Source of the DNA: Chryseobacterium wanjuense
Lineage (GTDB): Bacteria > Bacteroidota > Bacteroidia > Flavobacteriales > Weeksellaceae
NCBI RefSeq assembly: GCF_900111495.1
Contig: NZ_FOIU01000006.1
Location: 41,072-105,071, forward strand
Direction: 5' to 3'
DNA: 64,000 nucleotides
Made by a program: the position numbers and the translations under genes. The notes beneath the pieces are model-generated. The model saw only the letters and a list, made by a program, of their open reading frames with translations. It was not told the origin of the DNA and searched no databases. Positions within the stretch are counted from its first letter, which is position 1. The number at the start of each line of letters is the position of its first letter. This document shows positions 1 through 7,818 of the stretch, piece after piece.

Positions 1-58
1 CACAACAACACAAAAGCCGGCAGAAAAACCAAAAGCTAAAAAAGTAGTCGTAGAATAA
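1..58 (+). CDS. C-terminal tail of an upstream gene (partial)
   Basis: A reading frame open from the left edge (codons from base 2) ends in TAA at 56-58. Its last 18 residues are rich in Lys, Pro, Ala and Thr, as in a disordered C-terminus. Just before an rluD-type gene, Bacteroidetes often carry a PASTA-domain protein with such a tail, so that is the likeliest identity, but it is inference from gene order. Most of the gene lies outside the window. Confidence 0.4.
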   Translation, partial: TTTQKPAEKPKAKKVVVE

Positions 59-84
59 TACACTCATTATTAAGAAAAATACAG

Positions 85-115
85 GCTTCAACTTTCATTA
101 TGTTGAAGCTTTTTG
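85..115 (+). terminator. Rho-independent terminator after the partial upstream gene
   Basis: Perfect 8-bp arms GCTTCAAC (85-92) and GTTGAAGC (102-109) enclose a 9-nt loop and are followed by a T-run. The hairpin separates the upstream tail from rluD, so rluD probably has its own promoter. Confidence 0.75.
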
Positions 116-131
116 TATAAAAAATAAAACA

Positions 132-1205
132 ATGGCAGAAGATAACGAAGATTTTTTGGATGAAGAATTATTAGACCAAAACAGTATTGATAATATCGAT
201 ATTGATGAGGAAAATAAAGGGTTGTATGAGCATCTCAATATCACTGTTGATAAGAATCAGGAACCACTGAGGATCGATAAGTTTTTATTGATCTACCGCC
301 AGAATTCTTCGAGAAATAAAATTTCACAGACTTGCCGTGCGGGAAATGTTATCGTCAACGGAATTCCTGTTAAGCAAAATTATCGTGTAAAGCCAGGAGA
401 TCAGGTTTCTGTACTGTTGGCGCATCCTCCACGAGAGAATGTGATCATCCCTCAGAATATTCCTATTAATATTATATACGAAGATGATGATTTAGTCGTT
501 GTTGATAAAGACCCTGGAATGGTCGTACATCCGGGATTCGGAAATTGGGACGGAACTCTGGTGAATGCTTTGGCGTATCACTTCGAGCAAAACGGTGAAA
601 AAACCGATCTCGACAGAGTAGGATTGGTGCATCGAATTGATAAAGATACTTCAGGATTATTGGTCATTGCTAAAAATGAGTACGCTTTAAGCTTTTTAGC
701 AAAACAATTTTTCGACAGAAAAACAAAAAGATTGTATTGGGCTTTTGTTTGGGGGAACGTACAGGACGATGAAGGCACCATAAGAGGCCATATCGGGCGT
801 CATCCTAAAAACAGGATGCAGATGCACACTTATGAAGACGGCAGCCAGGGGAAGCATGCGGTGACCCATTATAAAGTTTTAGAAAGATTTAAATATATGA
901 CGTGGGTAGAGTGTAAACTTGAAACGGGAAGAACTCACCAGATCAGGGCACACTTCAAACATATCGGTCATACCTTATTTAATGATGAAAGATACGAAGG
1001 GCATACCCCTTTGCGAGGAGTGAATCTTCCTAAGTATAAGCAGTTTATAAAAAATGTTTTTGAAATTTTACCAAGACATGCACTCCATGCTCATACTTTA
1101 GGATTTATACATCCTACGACCAAGAAAGAATTATATTTTGAAAGCCCAATGCCGAAAGATATGGCGGATGCCGTAAAAAAATGGAGAAATTATTTAGAAA
1201 ACTAA
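132..1205 (+). CDS. rluD: RluA/RluD-family 23S rRNA pseudouridine synthase
   Basis: Cytoplasmic enzyme that isomerises uridine to pseudouridine in RNA, most likely in 23S rRNA. The 357-residue protein begins with an acidic, probably disordered extension (about 1-40), followed by an S4 RNA-binding domain (about 47-105) and the RluA catalytic domain. The family signature HRIDKDTSG starts at H167, making D170 the predicted catalytic aspartate. A later GRTHQIRAH motif is also typical of the family. The ATG start at 132 lies just after the terminator of the preceding gene. RluD and RluC cannot be separated with certainty by eye, so the exact target uridines are unknown; membership of the family is secure. 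Confidence 0.9.
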   Translation: MAEDNEDFLDEELLDQNSIDNIDIDEENKGLYEHLNITVDKNQEPLRIDKFLLIYRQNSSRNKISQTCRAGNVIVNGIPVKQNYRVKPGDQVSVLLAHPPRENVIIPQNIPINIIYEDDDLVVVDKDPGMVVHPGFGNWDGTLVNALAYHFEQNGEKTDLDRVGLVHRIDKDTSGLLVIAKNEYALSFLAKQFFDRKTKRLYWAFVWGNVQDDEGTIRGHIGRHPKNRMQMHTYEDGSQGKHAVTHYKVLERFKYMTWVECKLETGRTHQIRAHFKHIGHTLFNDERYEGHTPLRGVNLPKYKQFIKNVFEILPRHALHAHTLGFIHPTTKKELYFESPMPKDMADAVKKWRNYLEN

Positions 1206-1225
1206 AAATATATTGAGAATTTTTT

Positions 1226-1233
1226 TATATTTG
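1226..1233 (+). promoter_or_regulatory. Candidate -7 box for the PorP/SprF gene
   Basis: TATATTTG matches the Bacteroidetes -7 consensus TAnnTTTG and lies 23 bases before the ATG at 1257. No TTG is present at the expected -33 distance, so the promoter is only a partial match. Confidence 0.4.
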
Positions 1234-1256
1234 TTGAATTGAAATCAAGATTTGTT

Positions 1257-2207
1257 ATGAGAAAACTATATGCTATCGTATGTTTAGCTCTTTTGTCAAA
1301 TGCATACAAAGCACAAGAAACATTACCATACTATCAACAATACCTTTTGGATGGTGAGTTTCTGTTCAACCCAGCACAATACGGAAAAACAGACTATGTG
1401 CAGCTTAATCTTAACTATCAACAGCAATTTTCGAAGTTCAGTGAATCCCCAAATGTACAATCTATTGGGATGAACGCGAATATTTTTGATAGAGTAGGAG
1501 CAGGTATCTCTGTATTCAGAGATAGCAACGGGCCAATTTCTGCGGGTGGTATTACAGCTGGTGCTTCATATTTTATTCCTCTTAGCAGCGAAGGAGACAG
1601 AAAAGACCAGTTCTCTTTCGGTACAAGTGTGAGCTTCTATAATATGAATTTTGATTATTCAAAAATTAATACGCAGGACGCTTCAGATCCATTATTGCAG
1701 GGTAGTGAAAGTAATATCTTCATGGCTTATGCTAATTTTGGGGCACAGGCTACGTACAAAAATATCTTCGCAGGAGTTTCTGTAAATGATATTGCTCTTA
1801 CCAACGACGAAGCGATCGTAAACGGACGTGAGCCTTCTCCAATCAAATTCTTCTTAAACTTAGGATATGACTGGCATGTAGGAGATAATATCTATTTCAC
1901 GCCTTCAGCTTTGATCAACCTAAATACGAACTCTACAAGAACAATCGATTATAACTTAATGGGTACGTTCTTTAATGATATTAATTCATTCTCTTTCGGG
2001 GTGAGCTACAGATCTGTTCAGAACAGATTCGACAGCCAGCAATTGCAGATTGCACCGGTTGTAAAAGTAAGATTCAACAAATTCATGATTGGAGCTACTT
2101 ACAACTTAGGATTATCTGATATCCAGGAATATGGAGGAAACAGCTTCATGATCGGATTAGGATATAACTTCGATAACTTCATTAATCACAGAGGTTATAG
2201 ATATTAA
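1257..2207 (+). CDS. PorP/SprF-family type IX secretion membrane protein
   Basis: An exported outer-membrane protein of 316 residues. I chose the ATG at 1257 over an in-frame TTG at 1239 because it begins directly with a signal peptide (MRKLYAIVCLALLSNAYKAQ). The mature N-terminus contains the family's hallmark: a YYQQYLLDG stretch followed by FNPAQYG. The rest alternates polar and hydrophobic residues as in a beta-barrel, ending in an aromatic residue (YRY). PorP/SprF proteins are associated with the type IX secretion system and gliding machinery of Bacteroidetes. This copy stands alone rather than beside the core por/gld genes, as many paralogues do, so its specific partner is unknown. The endonuclease at 47380-49176 shows that the host uses this secretion route. 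Confidence 0.85.
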   Translation: MRKLYAIVCLALLSNAYKAQETLPYYQQYLLDGEFLFNPAQYGKTDYVQLNLNYQQQFSKFSESPNVQSIGMNANIFDRVGAGISVFRDSNGPISAGGITAGASYFIPLSSEGDRKDQFSFGTSVSFYNMNFDYSKINTQDASDPLLQGSESNIFMAYANFGAQATYKNIFAGVSVNDIALTNDEAIVNGREPSPIKFFLNLGYDWHVGDNIYFTPSALINLNTNSTRTIDYNLMGTFFNDINSFSFGVSYRSVQNRFDSQQLQIAPVVKVRFNKFMIGATYNLGLSDIQEYGGNSFMIGLGYNFDNFINHRGYRY

Positions 2208-2230
2208 TCAATTTAATTTAAATAAATTTG

Positions 2231-2257
2231 AGCTCTGAATTTTTCAGAGCTTTTTTT
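2231..2257 (+). terminator. Terminator after the PorP/SprF gene, abutting the hemW start
   Basis: Arms AGCTCTGA (2231-2238) and TCAGAGCT (2244-2251) with a 5-nt loop and a 7-T run that ends directly at the ATG of the next gene (2258). Confidence 0.8.
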
Positions 2258-3382
2258 ATGATCTACATTCACATTCCGTTTTGTAAGCAAAAATGCAGCT
2301 ATTGCAATTTTCATTTTTCAACATCTTTAAACTTTAAGGATGAAATGCTTGCTGCTATGAAGAAGGAAATTTTTTTGCGAAAAGATGAGCTTCAAAACAA
2401 AAATTTACAGTCTCTTTACTTTGGCGGGGGAACTCCCTCGATCCTTTCTCCTGACGAAATCCATTCTTTAATTGATGAAGTTTTAAAATATTTCAGCTTT
2501 GAAAAAGATATTGAGATCACTTTGGAAGCCAATCCGGATGATTTGGATAAAAATTTTTTGAAAGGATTGTCAGATTCCCCGGTAAATCGTCTTTCCATCG
2601 GGACACAAAGTTTTTTTGATGAAGATTTAAAATTAATGAATCGTGCTCACAATGCCTCGGAAGCCGAAGGTTCTATCAAAAGAGCTCAGGATTTTGGTTT
2701 TGAAAATTTAAGTATAGATTTAATTTACGGTTCGCCAACCTCAAATTTAGAGATTTGGAAGGAGAATTTAAACAAAACCATTGCACTTGAAGTTCCGCAT
2801 ATTTCTTCTTATGCCCTTACGGTCGAGCCAAAAACCGCTTTGGAAAACTGGATTTCAAAAGGAAAAGTAAAAAGCCCGAAAGAAGAGGAGCAGAACAGAG
2901 AATTCTACTATTTATCAGATTTCTTAAAAGATAATGGGTTTGAACATTATGAAGTTTCCAATTTTGCGAAACCCGGGATGTATTCAAGGCACAATTCTGC
3001 GTACTGGAAATATAAAGAATATCTGGGAATTGGCCCGTCTGCACATTCTTACAACGGTTTTGATGTCAGAAGCTGGAATGTTGCCAATAATCAGCAATAC
3101 ATTAAAAAATTAAATTCAAATCTTTTGGCTAAAGAAGAAGAAATTCTTTCCCGTAACGATCAGTTTAATGAAATGATTATGATTGGCTTAAGAACAATCT
3201 GGGGTGTCGACCTCGATAGCCTGAAAAATAAGTTTAATGAGCAGATTCTTGAACATTTTCAGCACGAAATTCAATCAAAATTAGAAGAAGAAATTTTAAT
3301 TATTGAAAACAATCACCTGAAAATCCCGGAAAAGCATTGGTTTATGGCGGATGGAATTGCTTCGGATTTGTTTATTATTTAA
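2258..3382 (+). CDS. hemW: HemW-like radical SAM heme chaperone
   Basis: A 374-residue radical SAM protein of the coproporphyrinogen-oxidase-like group. The CxxxCxxC iron-sulfur motif is at C9, C13 and C16, followed by NF as in HemW. The SAM-binding FGGGTPS is at 55-61, and a C-terminal HemN-type helical domain follows. HemW proteins bind heme and are thought to deliver it to haemoproteins; they are often misannotated as oxygen-independent coproporphyrinogen oxidase (HemN). The ATG at 2258 gives the canonical IYIHIPFC start, and the extra upstream codons from a TTG at 2228 would be encoded by the terminator hairpin of the previous gene. There is no room for a normal 5' leader between that hairpin and the start codon, so transcription must read through or begin inside it. 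Confidence 0.88.
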   Translation: MIYIHIPFCKQKCSYCNFHFSTSLNFKDEMLAAMKKEIFLRKDELQNKNLQSLYFGGGTPSILSPDEIHSLIDEVLKYFSFEKDIEITLEANPDDLDKNFLKGLSDSPVNRLSIGTQSFFDEDLKLMNRAHNASEAEGSIKRAQDFGFENLSIDLIYGSPTSNLEIWKENLNKTIALEVPHISSYALTVEPKTALENWISKGKVKSPKEEEQNREFYYLSDFLKDNGFEHYEVSNFAKPGMYSRHNSAYWKYKEYLGIGPSAHSYNGFDVRSWNVANNQQYIKKLNSNLLAKEEEILSRNDQFNEMIMIGLRTIWGVDLDSLKNKFNEQILEHFQHEIQSKLEEEILIIENNHLKIPEKHWFMADGIASDLFII

Positions 3383-3456
3383 GCTGGAAGCCAGAAGTAA
3401 GAGGCTAGAAGAATGGTTTGTGAAAAACTTCCAACATCCAGCTTCCAGCATCCAAC
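3383..3456. repeat. Intergenic inverted-repeat sequence related to 32252-32396
   Basis: The gap contains GCTGGAAGCCAGAAG-like sequence and, at 3428-3456, a 29-base CTTCCA/TCCAGCTTC/GCATCCAAC block. A close relative of this block occurs at 32368-32396, with 26 of 29 bases identical. The two halves are partly complementary. Function is unknown; this is one of several dispersed intergenic repeats in the window. Confidence 0.55.
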
Positions 3457-3492
3457 AATTTCACTATTTTTGTATAAAATTTCAACTTAATT

Positions 3493-4323
3493 TTGAAAAC
3501 TAAAAAGCAAAATTATTCGCATCTTTCACCAAAGCAACCTATCGGAATTTTTGATAGTGGAGTTGGGGGATTAACGGTAGCCAAAGAGATAAAGAGACTT
3601 CTTCCCAACGAAGATCTTATCTATTTTGGGGATACAAAGCATCTTCCTTACGGTGAAAAATCCAAAGAAGCGATTATCGAATATTCTACAAAAATTACCA
3701 ACTTTTTGTTGGCTCAAAACTGTAAAGCAATCGTAGTTGCCTGTAATACGGCCACGGCAAATGCTTTGAACGAAGTCATGGAATCTGTCGCAGGGAAAGT
3801 TCCTGTGATCGACGTGATCAATCCTGTTGCGGAAAAGGTTTCGTATGAAATTCATAATAATGTCGGCGTGATTGCAACAAAAGCTACGGTGAATTCCGGG
3901 CTTTATAAGAAAAGTATCCGTAAGCATAATAAGTGGATCAAAGTGGATGAATTGGCCACTCCGCTGCTGGTTCCTGCGATTGAAGAAGGTTTTAAAAATC
4001 ATCCGATTACGCATGCGATTATTTATAATTATTTGAGTAATAGTAAATTAAAAAATATTGAAACATTAATTCTGGGATGCACGCATTATCCTCTATTAAT
4101 TGAAGAAATCAAGCAGTATTACGGAAACCGAGTTCGTGTGATCGATTCCCCGAATATTGTGGCCAATCATTTGAAGATTATTCTGGATAAATACAATCTT
4201 CTGAATGAAAGCAACCCAAAACCGAATTACCATTTTTACCTTTCGGATTTGACCAAAAATTTTGAAAAGATCTCAAAAAAATTCTTCGGAAAAACAATTG
4301 ACTTAGAATTGAAAGTATTATAA
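3493..4323 (+). CDS. murI: Glutamate racemase
   Basis: Interconverts L- and D-glutamate for peptidoglycan synthesis in the cytoplasm. The 276-residue protein has the first catalytic segment IFDSGVGG (D21, S22), the first catalytic cysteine in VVACNTATAN (C84) and the second in LILGCTHYP (C196, with H198). The frame has no ATG before the first motif. The only plausible initiator is TTG at 3493, which puts about 15 extra residues ahead of the conserved core. A TATTTTTG box at 3465-3472 is positioned to serve as its -7 element. A terminator follows immediately, so the gene is probably monocistronic. Confidence 0.92.
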   Translation: MKTKKQNYSHLSPKQPIGIFDSGVGGLTVAKEIKRLLPNEDLIYFGDTKHLPYGEKSKEAIIEYSTKITNFLLAQNCKAIVVACNTATANALNEVMESVAGKVPVIDVINPVAEKVSYEIHNNVGVIATKATVNSGLYKKSIRKHNKWIKVDELATPLLVPAIEEGFKNHPITHAIIYNYLSNSKLKNIETLILGCTHYPLLIEEIKQYYGNRVRVIDSPNIVANHLKIILDKYNLLNESNPKPNYHFYLSDLTKNFEKISKKFFGKTIDLELKVL

Positions 4324-4327
4324 AAAA

Positions 4328-4359
4328 GAAAGCTGTTTCGTATAGAAGCAGCTTTTTTT
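4328..4359 (+). terminator. Terminator after murI
   Basis: AAGCTGTTTC and GAAGCAGCTT form an imperfect stem around a short loop, followed by a T-run to about 4359. Confidence 0.75.
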
Positions 4360-4389
4360 ATTCAGTAAAAAAACAACAAGATATATAAA

Positions 4390-5298
4390 CTAATTATTGA
4401 ATTTTTCTTTCAGAACATTATTATAATATTCTTTTTCAGAGCTGTTTATGTTTTTAAAATATTTATACTTTTCTGAAAAATAAAACCGTTGGCAACTTGG
4501 TGGGAGGTATTGATTTATGACGTTATCTCCTGTATTTTCAACTATCGTATATTTTGGAAGAGCTATATTAAGTTGATCAACATATTTTGCCAGTTCAATA
4601 ATTATATTGTATTGGAGTTTATACTGGCAGCTGTAATTTTCAACATCTTTTTTGACATATTTATTAAAATAGTACAGGACCAGTTCCCTTGATTGAAGAT
4701 CTAAAGTTTTTGAACCAGTGAAAACAAGATATAATGATACAATCCAATCATTAATTACGTATTTTTCTATACGCTTATATATTTTATCTTCCATACCGAG
4801 TGAGGAAGTATTTAAAGTTTTAATTTTATTAAGATAATCAGACAAGACAAATTCAGAAAAATTCATCAGCTCTTTAGGGCTTCTTTTTTTATATAATATG
4901 TCCTGATATTTACCTATATTTTCATACAGAATATAATGTTGTTGATTGACAACTAAATTATGTAATGCAACTTTATCGCCTTTAAACTCAATTGTTTTAT
5001 CATAATTATCTATTGTTAGAGATAAAGTCTCATCAGAGTTTAGAAGAATAGGAATATATTTAATTATTAAATTTTTTTCACTATTGTATTCAATACTTAA
5101 TTCATTGATTTCTTTTTCTGAAATTATCTTTTTTTCTCCTTCTTTTAATTTAACTCTATTGGTTTTGTATTTAATTTCAATTGTAGTATTGCTTTTATTT
5201 TCGATCGTAATCTTTTGACTGAAAAGATTTAAAAATAGAAATAGCAAAAGAATACTGAGTGTCCTTTTGCTATGATAGTTTAAAGCTTTTAATTTCAA
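4390..5298 (-). CDS. Exported protein of unknown function
   Basis: A 302-residue protein that I do not recognise. Residues 11-28 form a hydrophobic signal sequence ending LFSQ, so the protein is probably exported. The first third of the mature part looks like beta-strands (alternating Ile/Lys-rich segments, about 29-105). The remainder is helical and rich in Tyr, Lys and Asn, with no catalytic motif visible. It lies convergent with murI and is followed by the nitroreductase gene on the same strand, about 84 bases away. Its base composition is AT-rich even for this window, which may indicate recent acquisition, but this is an impression and not a measurement. Confidence 0.6.
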   Translation of the reverse strand: MKLKALNYHSKRTLSILLLFLFLNLFSQKITIENKSNTTIEIKYKTNRVKLKEGEKKIISEKEINELSIEYNSEKNLIIKYIPILLNSDETLSLTIDNYDKTIEFKGDKVALHNLVVNQQHYILYENIGKYQDILYKKRSPKELMNFSEFVLSDYLNKIKTLNTSSLGMEDKIYKRIEKYVINDWIVSLYLVFTGSKTLDLQSRELVLYYFNKYVKKDVENYSCQYKLQYNIIIELAKYVDQLNIALPKYTIVENTGDNVINQYLPPSCQRFYFSEKYKYFKNINSSEKEYYNNVLKEKFNN

Positions 5299-5382
5299 TT
5301 TTTAAAAATATTTTTATTTGTTTGAAATCTTTTGTTTTAGAATTTCAAATATAAATAATATTTTCATTTAATAGTGATTTAT

Positions 5383-5982
5383 TTACATTTCTACAATCAC
5401 TTTCTTCCTTTCCAATCTTCTCTTCGGAGTATGTATTGGCTGGTTTTTATCTTCTTCCGATTTTTGCCCGATAACGACTGCAAAAAGGGTTTCATATTTT
5501 TCGTTATTCAAAATAGAGTCGTATTTGTCGCCTTCAATTCCTTCCATTGGGGTAGAATCAATTCCAAGATCCACACATGCAGAAAGGAAGACACCAAGAG
5601 CAAGATAAACCTGGTGTGCAAACCATGATTTTATAGCAGCTTCACCTTGTGGTTTTACAAAAGTTCTATAATATTCTACCAATCCTTCCGGTAAATTTTC
5701 TTCAATCTGTTTTTCAAAATCTTCCGGATTTTTAATGGCTTGGAAAACGACCAGCTGGCTGCTTTCCAAAACTTTTTCTTTGTTAAAATAAGATGCTTCT
5801 GCCAGTTGTTCTTTTATTTCGGAGTTGCTCACAAAAATAAAATTCCATGGCTGGCTATTGATGGAAGATGGGCTTAAATGCAAAATTTCTTTAAGCATTT
5901 GTATTTTTTCATCACTGATTTTACCTTGAGGGTTATACTTTTTCACTGCATACCTCGTTTTCATTTTTTCTAAAAAGTTCAT
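5383..5982 (-). CDS. Nitroreductase-family NAD(P)H-dependent FMN oxidoreductase
   Basis: A 199-residue flavoenzyme of the NfsB/nitroreductase fold, expected to reduce quinones, nitro compounds or similar electrophiles using NAD(P)H. The N-terminal FMN-binding stretch RYAVKKYN and the SPSSINSQPWNF segment are characteristic of the family. It is divergent from an HxlR-type regulator, and the two promoters overlap completely (see 5987-6079). This arrangement usually marks a reductase controlled by a regulator that senses its substrate or electrophile stress. Substrate identity cannot be read from the sequence. Confidence 0.85.
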   Translation of the reverse strand: MNFLEKMKTRYAVKKYNPQGKISDEKIQMLKEILHLSPSSINSQPWNFIFVSNSEIKEQLAEASYFNKEKVLESSQLVVFQAIKNPEDFEKQIEENLPEGLVEYYRTFVKPQGEAAIKSWFAHQVYLALGVFLSACVDLGIDSTPMEGIEGDKYDSILNNEKYETLFAVVIGQKSEEDKNQPIHTPKRRLERKKVIVEM

Positions 5983-5986
5983 ACTA

Positions 5987-6079
5987 TTTTATACTATATT
6001 TTTTATAGTTGCAAAATTAATGTAAGTTTATTAACTTTGCAATAACGGTATAAAATGATAGTATAAAAAAGTATAAAAT
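5987..6079. promoter_or_regulatory. Overlapping face-to-face promoters and candidate HxlR operator
   Basis: The plus-strand promoter for the regulator has TTG (6009-6011), a 20-nt spacer and TAACTTTG (6032-6039). The minus-strand promoter for the nitroreductase has TTG (complement of 6040-6042), a 20-nt spacer and TAATTTTG (complement of 6012-6019). Each -33 box therefore abuts the -7 box of the other. A palindrome ACTATA-N5-TATAGT (5993-6009) covers the expected nitroreductase start region. The motif GTATAAAA occurs three times on the plus strand (6048, 6061, 6071) and once inverted (5987-5994). Confidence 0.7.
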
Positions 6080-6431
6080 GTATATAATAGATGACAAGCA
6101 TTATCCTTGCTGTACAACGGTAACCATGAGGTTTATCGGCGGGAAATGGAAAGCGGTAATTTTATATTACCTTATTGAAGGACCAAAAAGATATAATGAA
6201 TTAAGAAAATTTATGCCCACAATTACGGAAAGAACATTAAGTCTTCAGTTAAAGCAATTGGAAGAAGATAACATTATTAACAGAAAAGTTTACACCAAAA
6301 AACCTCCTTTAATGGTAGAATATACATTAACGGAATTCGGAGAAACTTTAATTCCTATGTTAAAAGAAATCGCAAGATGGGGAATAGAAGCCGTAGAAAA
6401 ATCAAAAAAAGTAAAGGAAGAAATTTCCTGA
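6078..6431 (+). CDS. HxlR-family winged-helix transcriptional regulator
   Basis: A 117-residue single-domain DNA-binding protein of the HxlR type. The core WKAVILYYL, PKRYNEL and PTITERTLSLQLKQLE segments form the winged helix. Two adjacent cysteines at C11-C12, just before the domain, match the position where several HxlR proteins (for example YodB and HypR) carry redox- or quinone-sensing cysteines. It is divergent from the nitroreductase with shared promoter DNA, so it is the probable repressor or activator of that gene and of itself. The effector is inferred only by analogy. Confidence 0.88.
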   Translation: MYIIDDKHYPCCTTVTMRFIGGKWKAVILYYLIEGPKRYNELRKFMPTITERTLSLQLKQLEEDNIINRKVYTKKPPLMVEYTLTEFGETLIPMLKEIARWGIEAVEKSKKVKEEIS

Positions 6432-7010
6432 TTACTCTGTTATTTCTGAGCTTTCTTCTTTATTCGGTTCAAAAAAACTGAAGCTTACGTTGCCATATTT
6501 TCTTGTGTCAATCAGATTTGGGTGGTCAAATTTCATTCGGCTTTGGTGCTCTACGATCAGTGTTCCGTTTGGTTTGAGATATTTATTATTTAAAATCAAA
6601 GAGAGCAATTCGTAGTATTTTTTTTCTTCCGTTTCGAAAGGAGCATCCGAAAATACAATTTCGAAAGATTTTTTATTTCTGAACTTCTTTAACCAGTCAA
6701 AAACATCTCCTCGCTGAACATTCACCTGCAAAGCCATATCCAGTTCCGCAGCAGTAGAATTGATAAAAGCCGTATGTTTCGGATTCATTTCCACAGAAGT
6801 GATATCCTGACAGCCTCTTGATGCAAATTCCAGTGTGATAGAACCGATTCCGGCAAAAAGATCAAGTACAGAAACCGACTGCATATCATATTTATTTTCC
6901 AAAATACTGAATAGCGCTTCCTTTGCGAAGTCCGTCGTAGGTCTTACGTCAAAATTTTTCGGAGCGGCTATTTTTTTGGCTTTCCATTTTCCTGAGATTA
7001 TTCTGTACAT
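6432..7010 (-). CDS. rsmD: RsmD-like 16S rRNA guanine-N2 methyltransferase
   Basis: A 192-residue SAM-dependent methyltransferase with the RsmD N-terminus (MYRIISGKWK then RPTTDFAKEALF), motif I VLDLFAGIGSI (48-58) and an acidic SAM ribose-binding motif TSVEMNP. In RsmD this enzyme methylates G966 of 16S rRNA. The catalytic motif IV, normally DPPF or DPPY, reads SDAPF (121-125) here, with Ala replacing the first Pro. It is followed on the same strand by nothing close, and preceded by the DUF3822 gene, a pairing common in Flavobacteriia. The stop codon lies immediately against the stop of the convergent HxlR gene. Confidence 0.87.
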   Translation of the reverse strand: MYRIISGKWKAKKIAAPKNFDVRPTTDFAKEALFSILENKYDMQSVSVLDLFAGIGSITLEFASRGCQDITSVEMNPKHTAFINSTAAELDMALQVNVQRGDVFDWLKKFRNKKSFEIVFSDAPFETEEKKYYELLSLILNNKYLKPNGTLIVEHQSRMKFDHPNLIDTRKYGNVSFSFFEPNKEESSEITE

Positions 7011-7031
7011 ATTTTTTAGTTGTTAGATTGT

Positions 7032-7078
7032 AGGTAATAGGTTGCAGGTTAGGAGCTAAGACCTATGATCTGTTACCT
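7032..7078. repeat. Intergenic imperfect inverted repeat
   Basis: The 18-base arms at 7032-7049 (AGGTAATAGGTTGCAGGT) and 7061-7078 are complementary at 13 of 18 positions. They lie in the gap between the DUF3822 gene and rsmD and would form a hairpin in their shared transcript. Confidence 0.45.
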
Positions 7079-7083
7079 GGGAC

Positions 7084-7800
7084 CTAATTAAGTATAAAAT
7101 TTTTACCGGGAACATTATCAAATACAATTCTCAGATTCTTCACAAATTTCTGCAATTCTGAAATAAACGTTTCATTTTCAGTGGTTTCACCGTAAGTGAA
7201 GAAATTCGTCTCATTAATTCCGAACCCGATCTTGCTTAATGTAAACATGATGAAGTAAAGAAAATCAACCTCAGAATTTACATCAAGATTATTGTATAAA
7301 ATAACTTTTTTGTTATCAATGGCGAAAAATTCACATTGATTGTGGTAAAGATTGATATGAATTTCCTTATTGTTTTTATTATTAATGGAATTTAAAAACT
7401 TCTCACCTGAAAAATTAAATTGAACCGGCAAGGCCAATTCTTTAATCTTTTTGTAAAAATTTTTCGGAAATGTATAATAAAACTGCACCTTGAATTTTTC
7501 GTTAATCGAAAGCATTAATTCTTCTTTTTCGCTGTCAACAGGCGCATTGTAGGCAATCAGCTCAAATCCTGTCTCATGCTGAGAAAATCCTTCGGGCATC
7601 AACGTAAAATGATTCAGCGCGGAAACCACCTGAATCTCATCAAATCTTTGTTTGATCAGCACTTCATCCAGCTTATCGGCAATGAAGTTTTCCGGAGATT
7701 CTTCGTCTACGAAATAAGATTTTTCCTCCACAATGCTTTTATTCTTGGCAATCTGGTAGGTCAATCCGTCTTTGGTAAAAAGTAAATTAAGTACGTTCAT
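7084..7800 (-). CDS. DUF3822 family protein
   Basis: A 238-residue cytoplasmic protein matching the DUF3822 family of Bacteroidetes by overall layout and its position directly upstream of rsmD. The fold is expected to resemble an actin/Hsp70-type nucleotide-binding domain. This is family knowledge: I see no clear phosphate-binding motif. No signal peptide or membrane segment is present. The gene starts 18 bases after the stop of the Smr gene, so the two probably form an operon with rsmD. The function is not known. Confidence 0.7.
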   Translation of the reverse strand: MNVLNLLFTKDGLTYQIAKNKSIVEEKSYFVDEESPENFIADKLDEVLIKQRFDEIQVVSALNHFTLMPEGFSQHETGFELIAYNAPVDSEKEELMLSINEKFKVQFYYTFPKNFYKKIKELALPVQFNFSGEKFLNSINNKNNKEIHINLYHNQCEFFAIDNKKVILYNNLDVNSEVDFLYFIMFTLSKIGFGINETNFFTYGETTENETFISELQKFVKNLRIVFDNVPGKNFILN

Positions 7801-7818
7801 ATTTCAATTCCTGCAAAT

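Noticed and set aside
3571..4014. 147-codon open frame on the minus strand inside murI
   Set aside because: It lies wholly antisense to a gene with all catalytic motifs of glutamate racemase and shows no protein-like features of its own.
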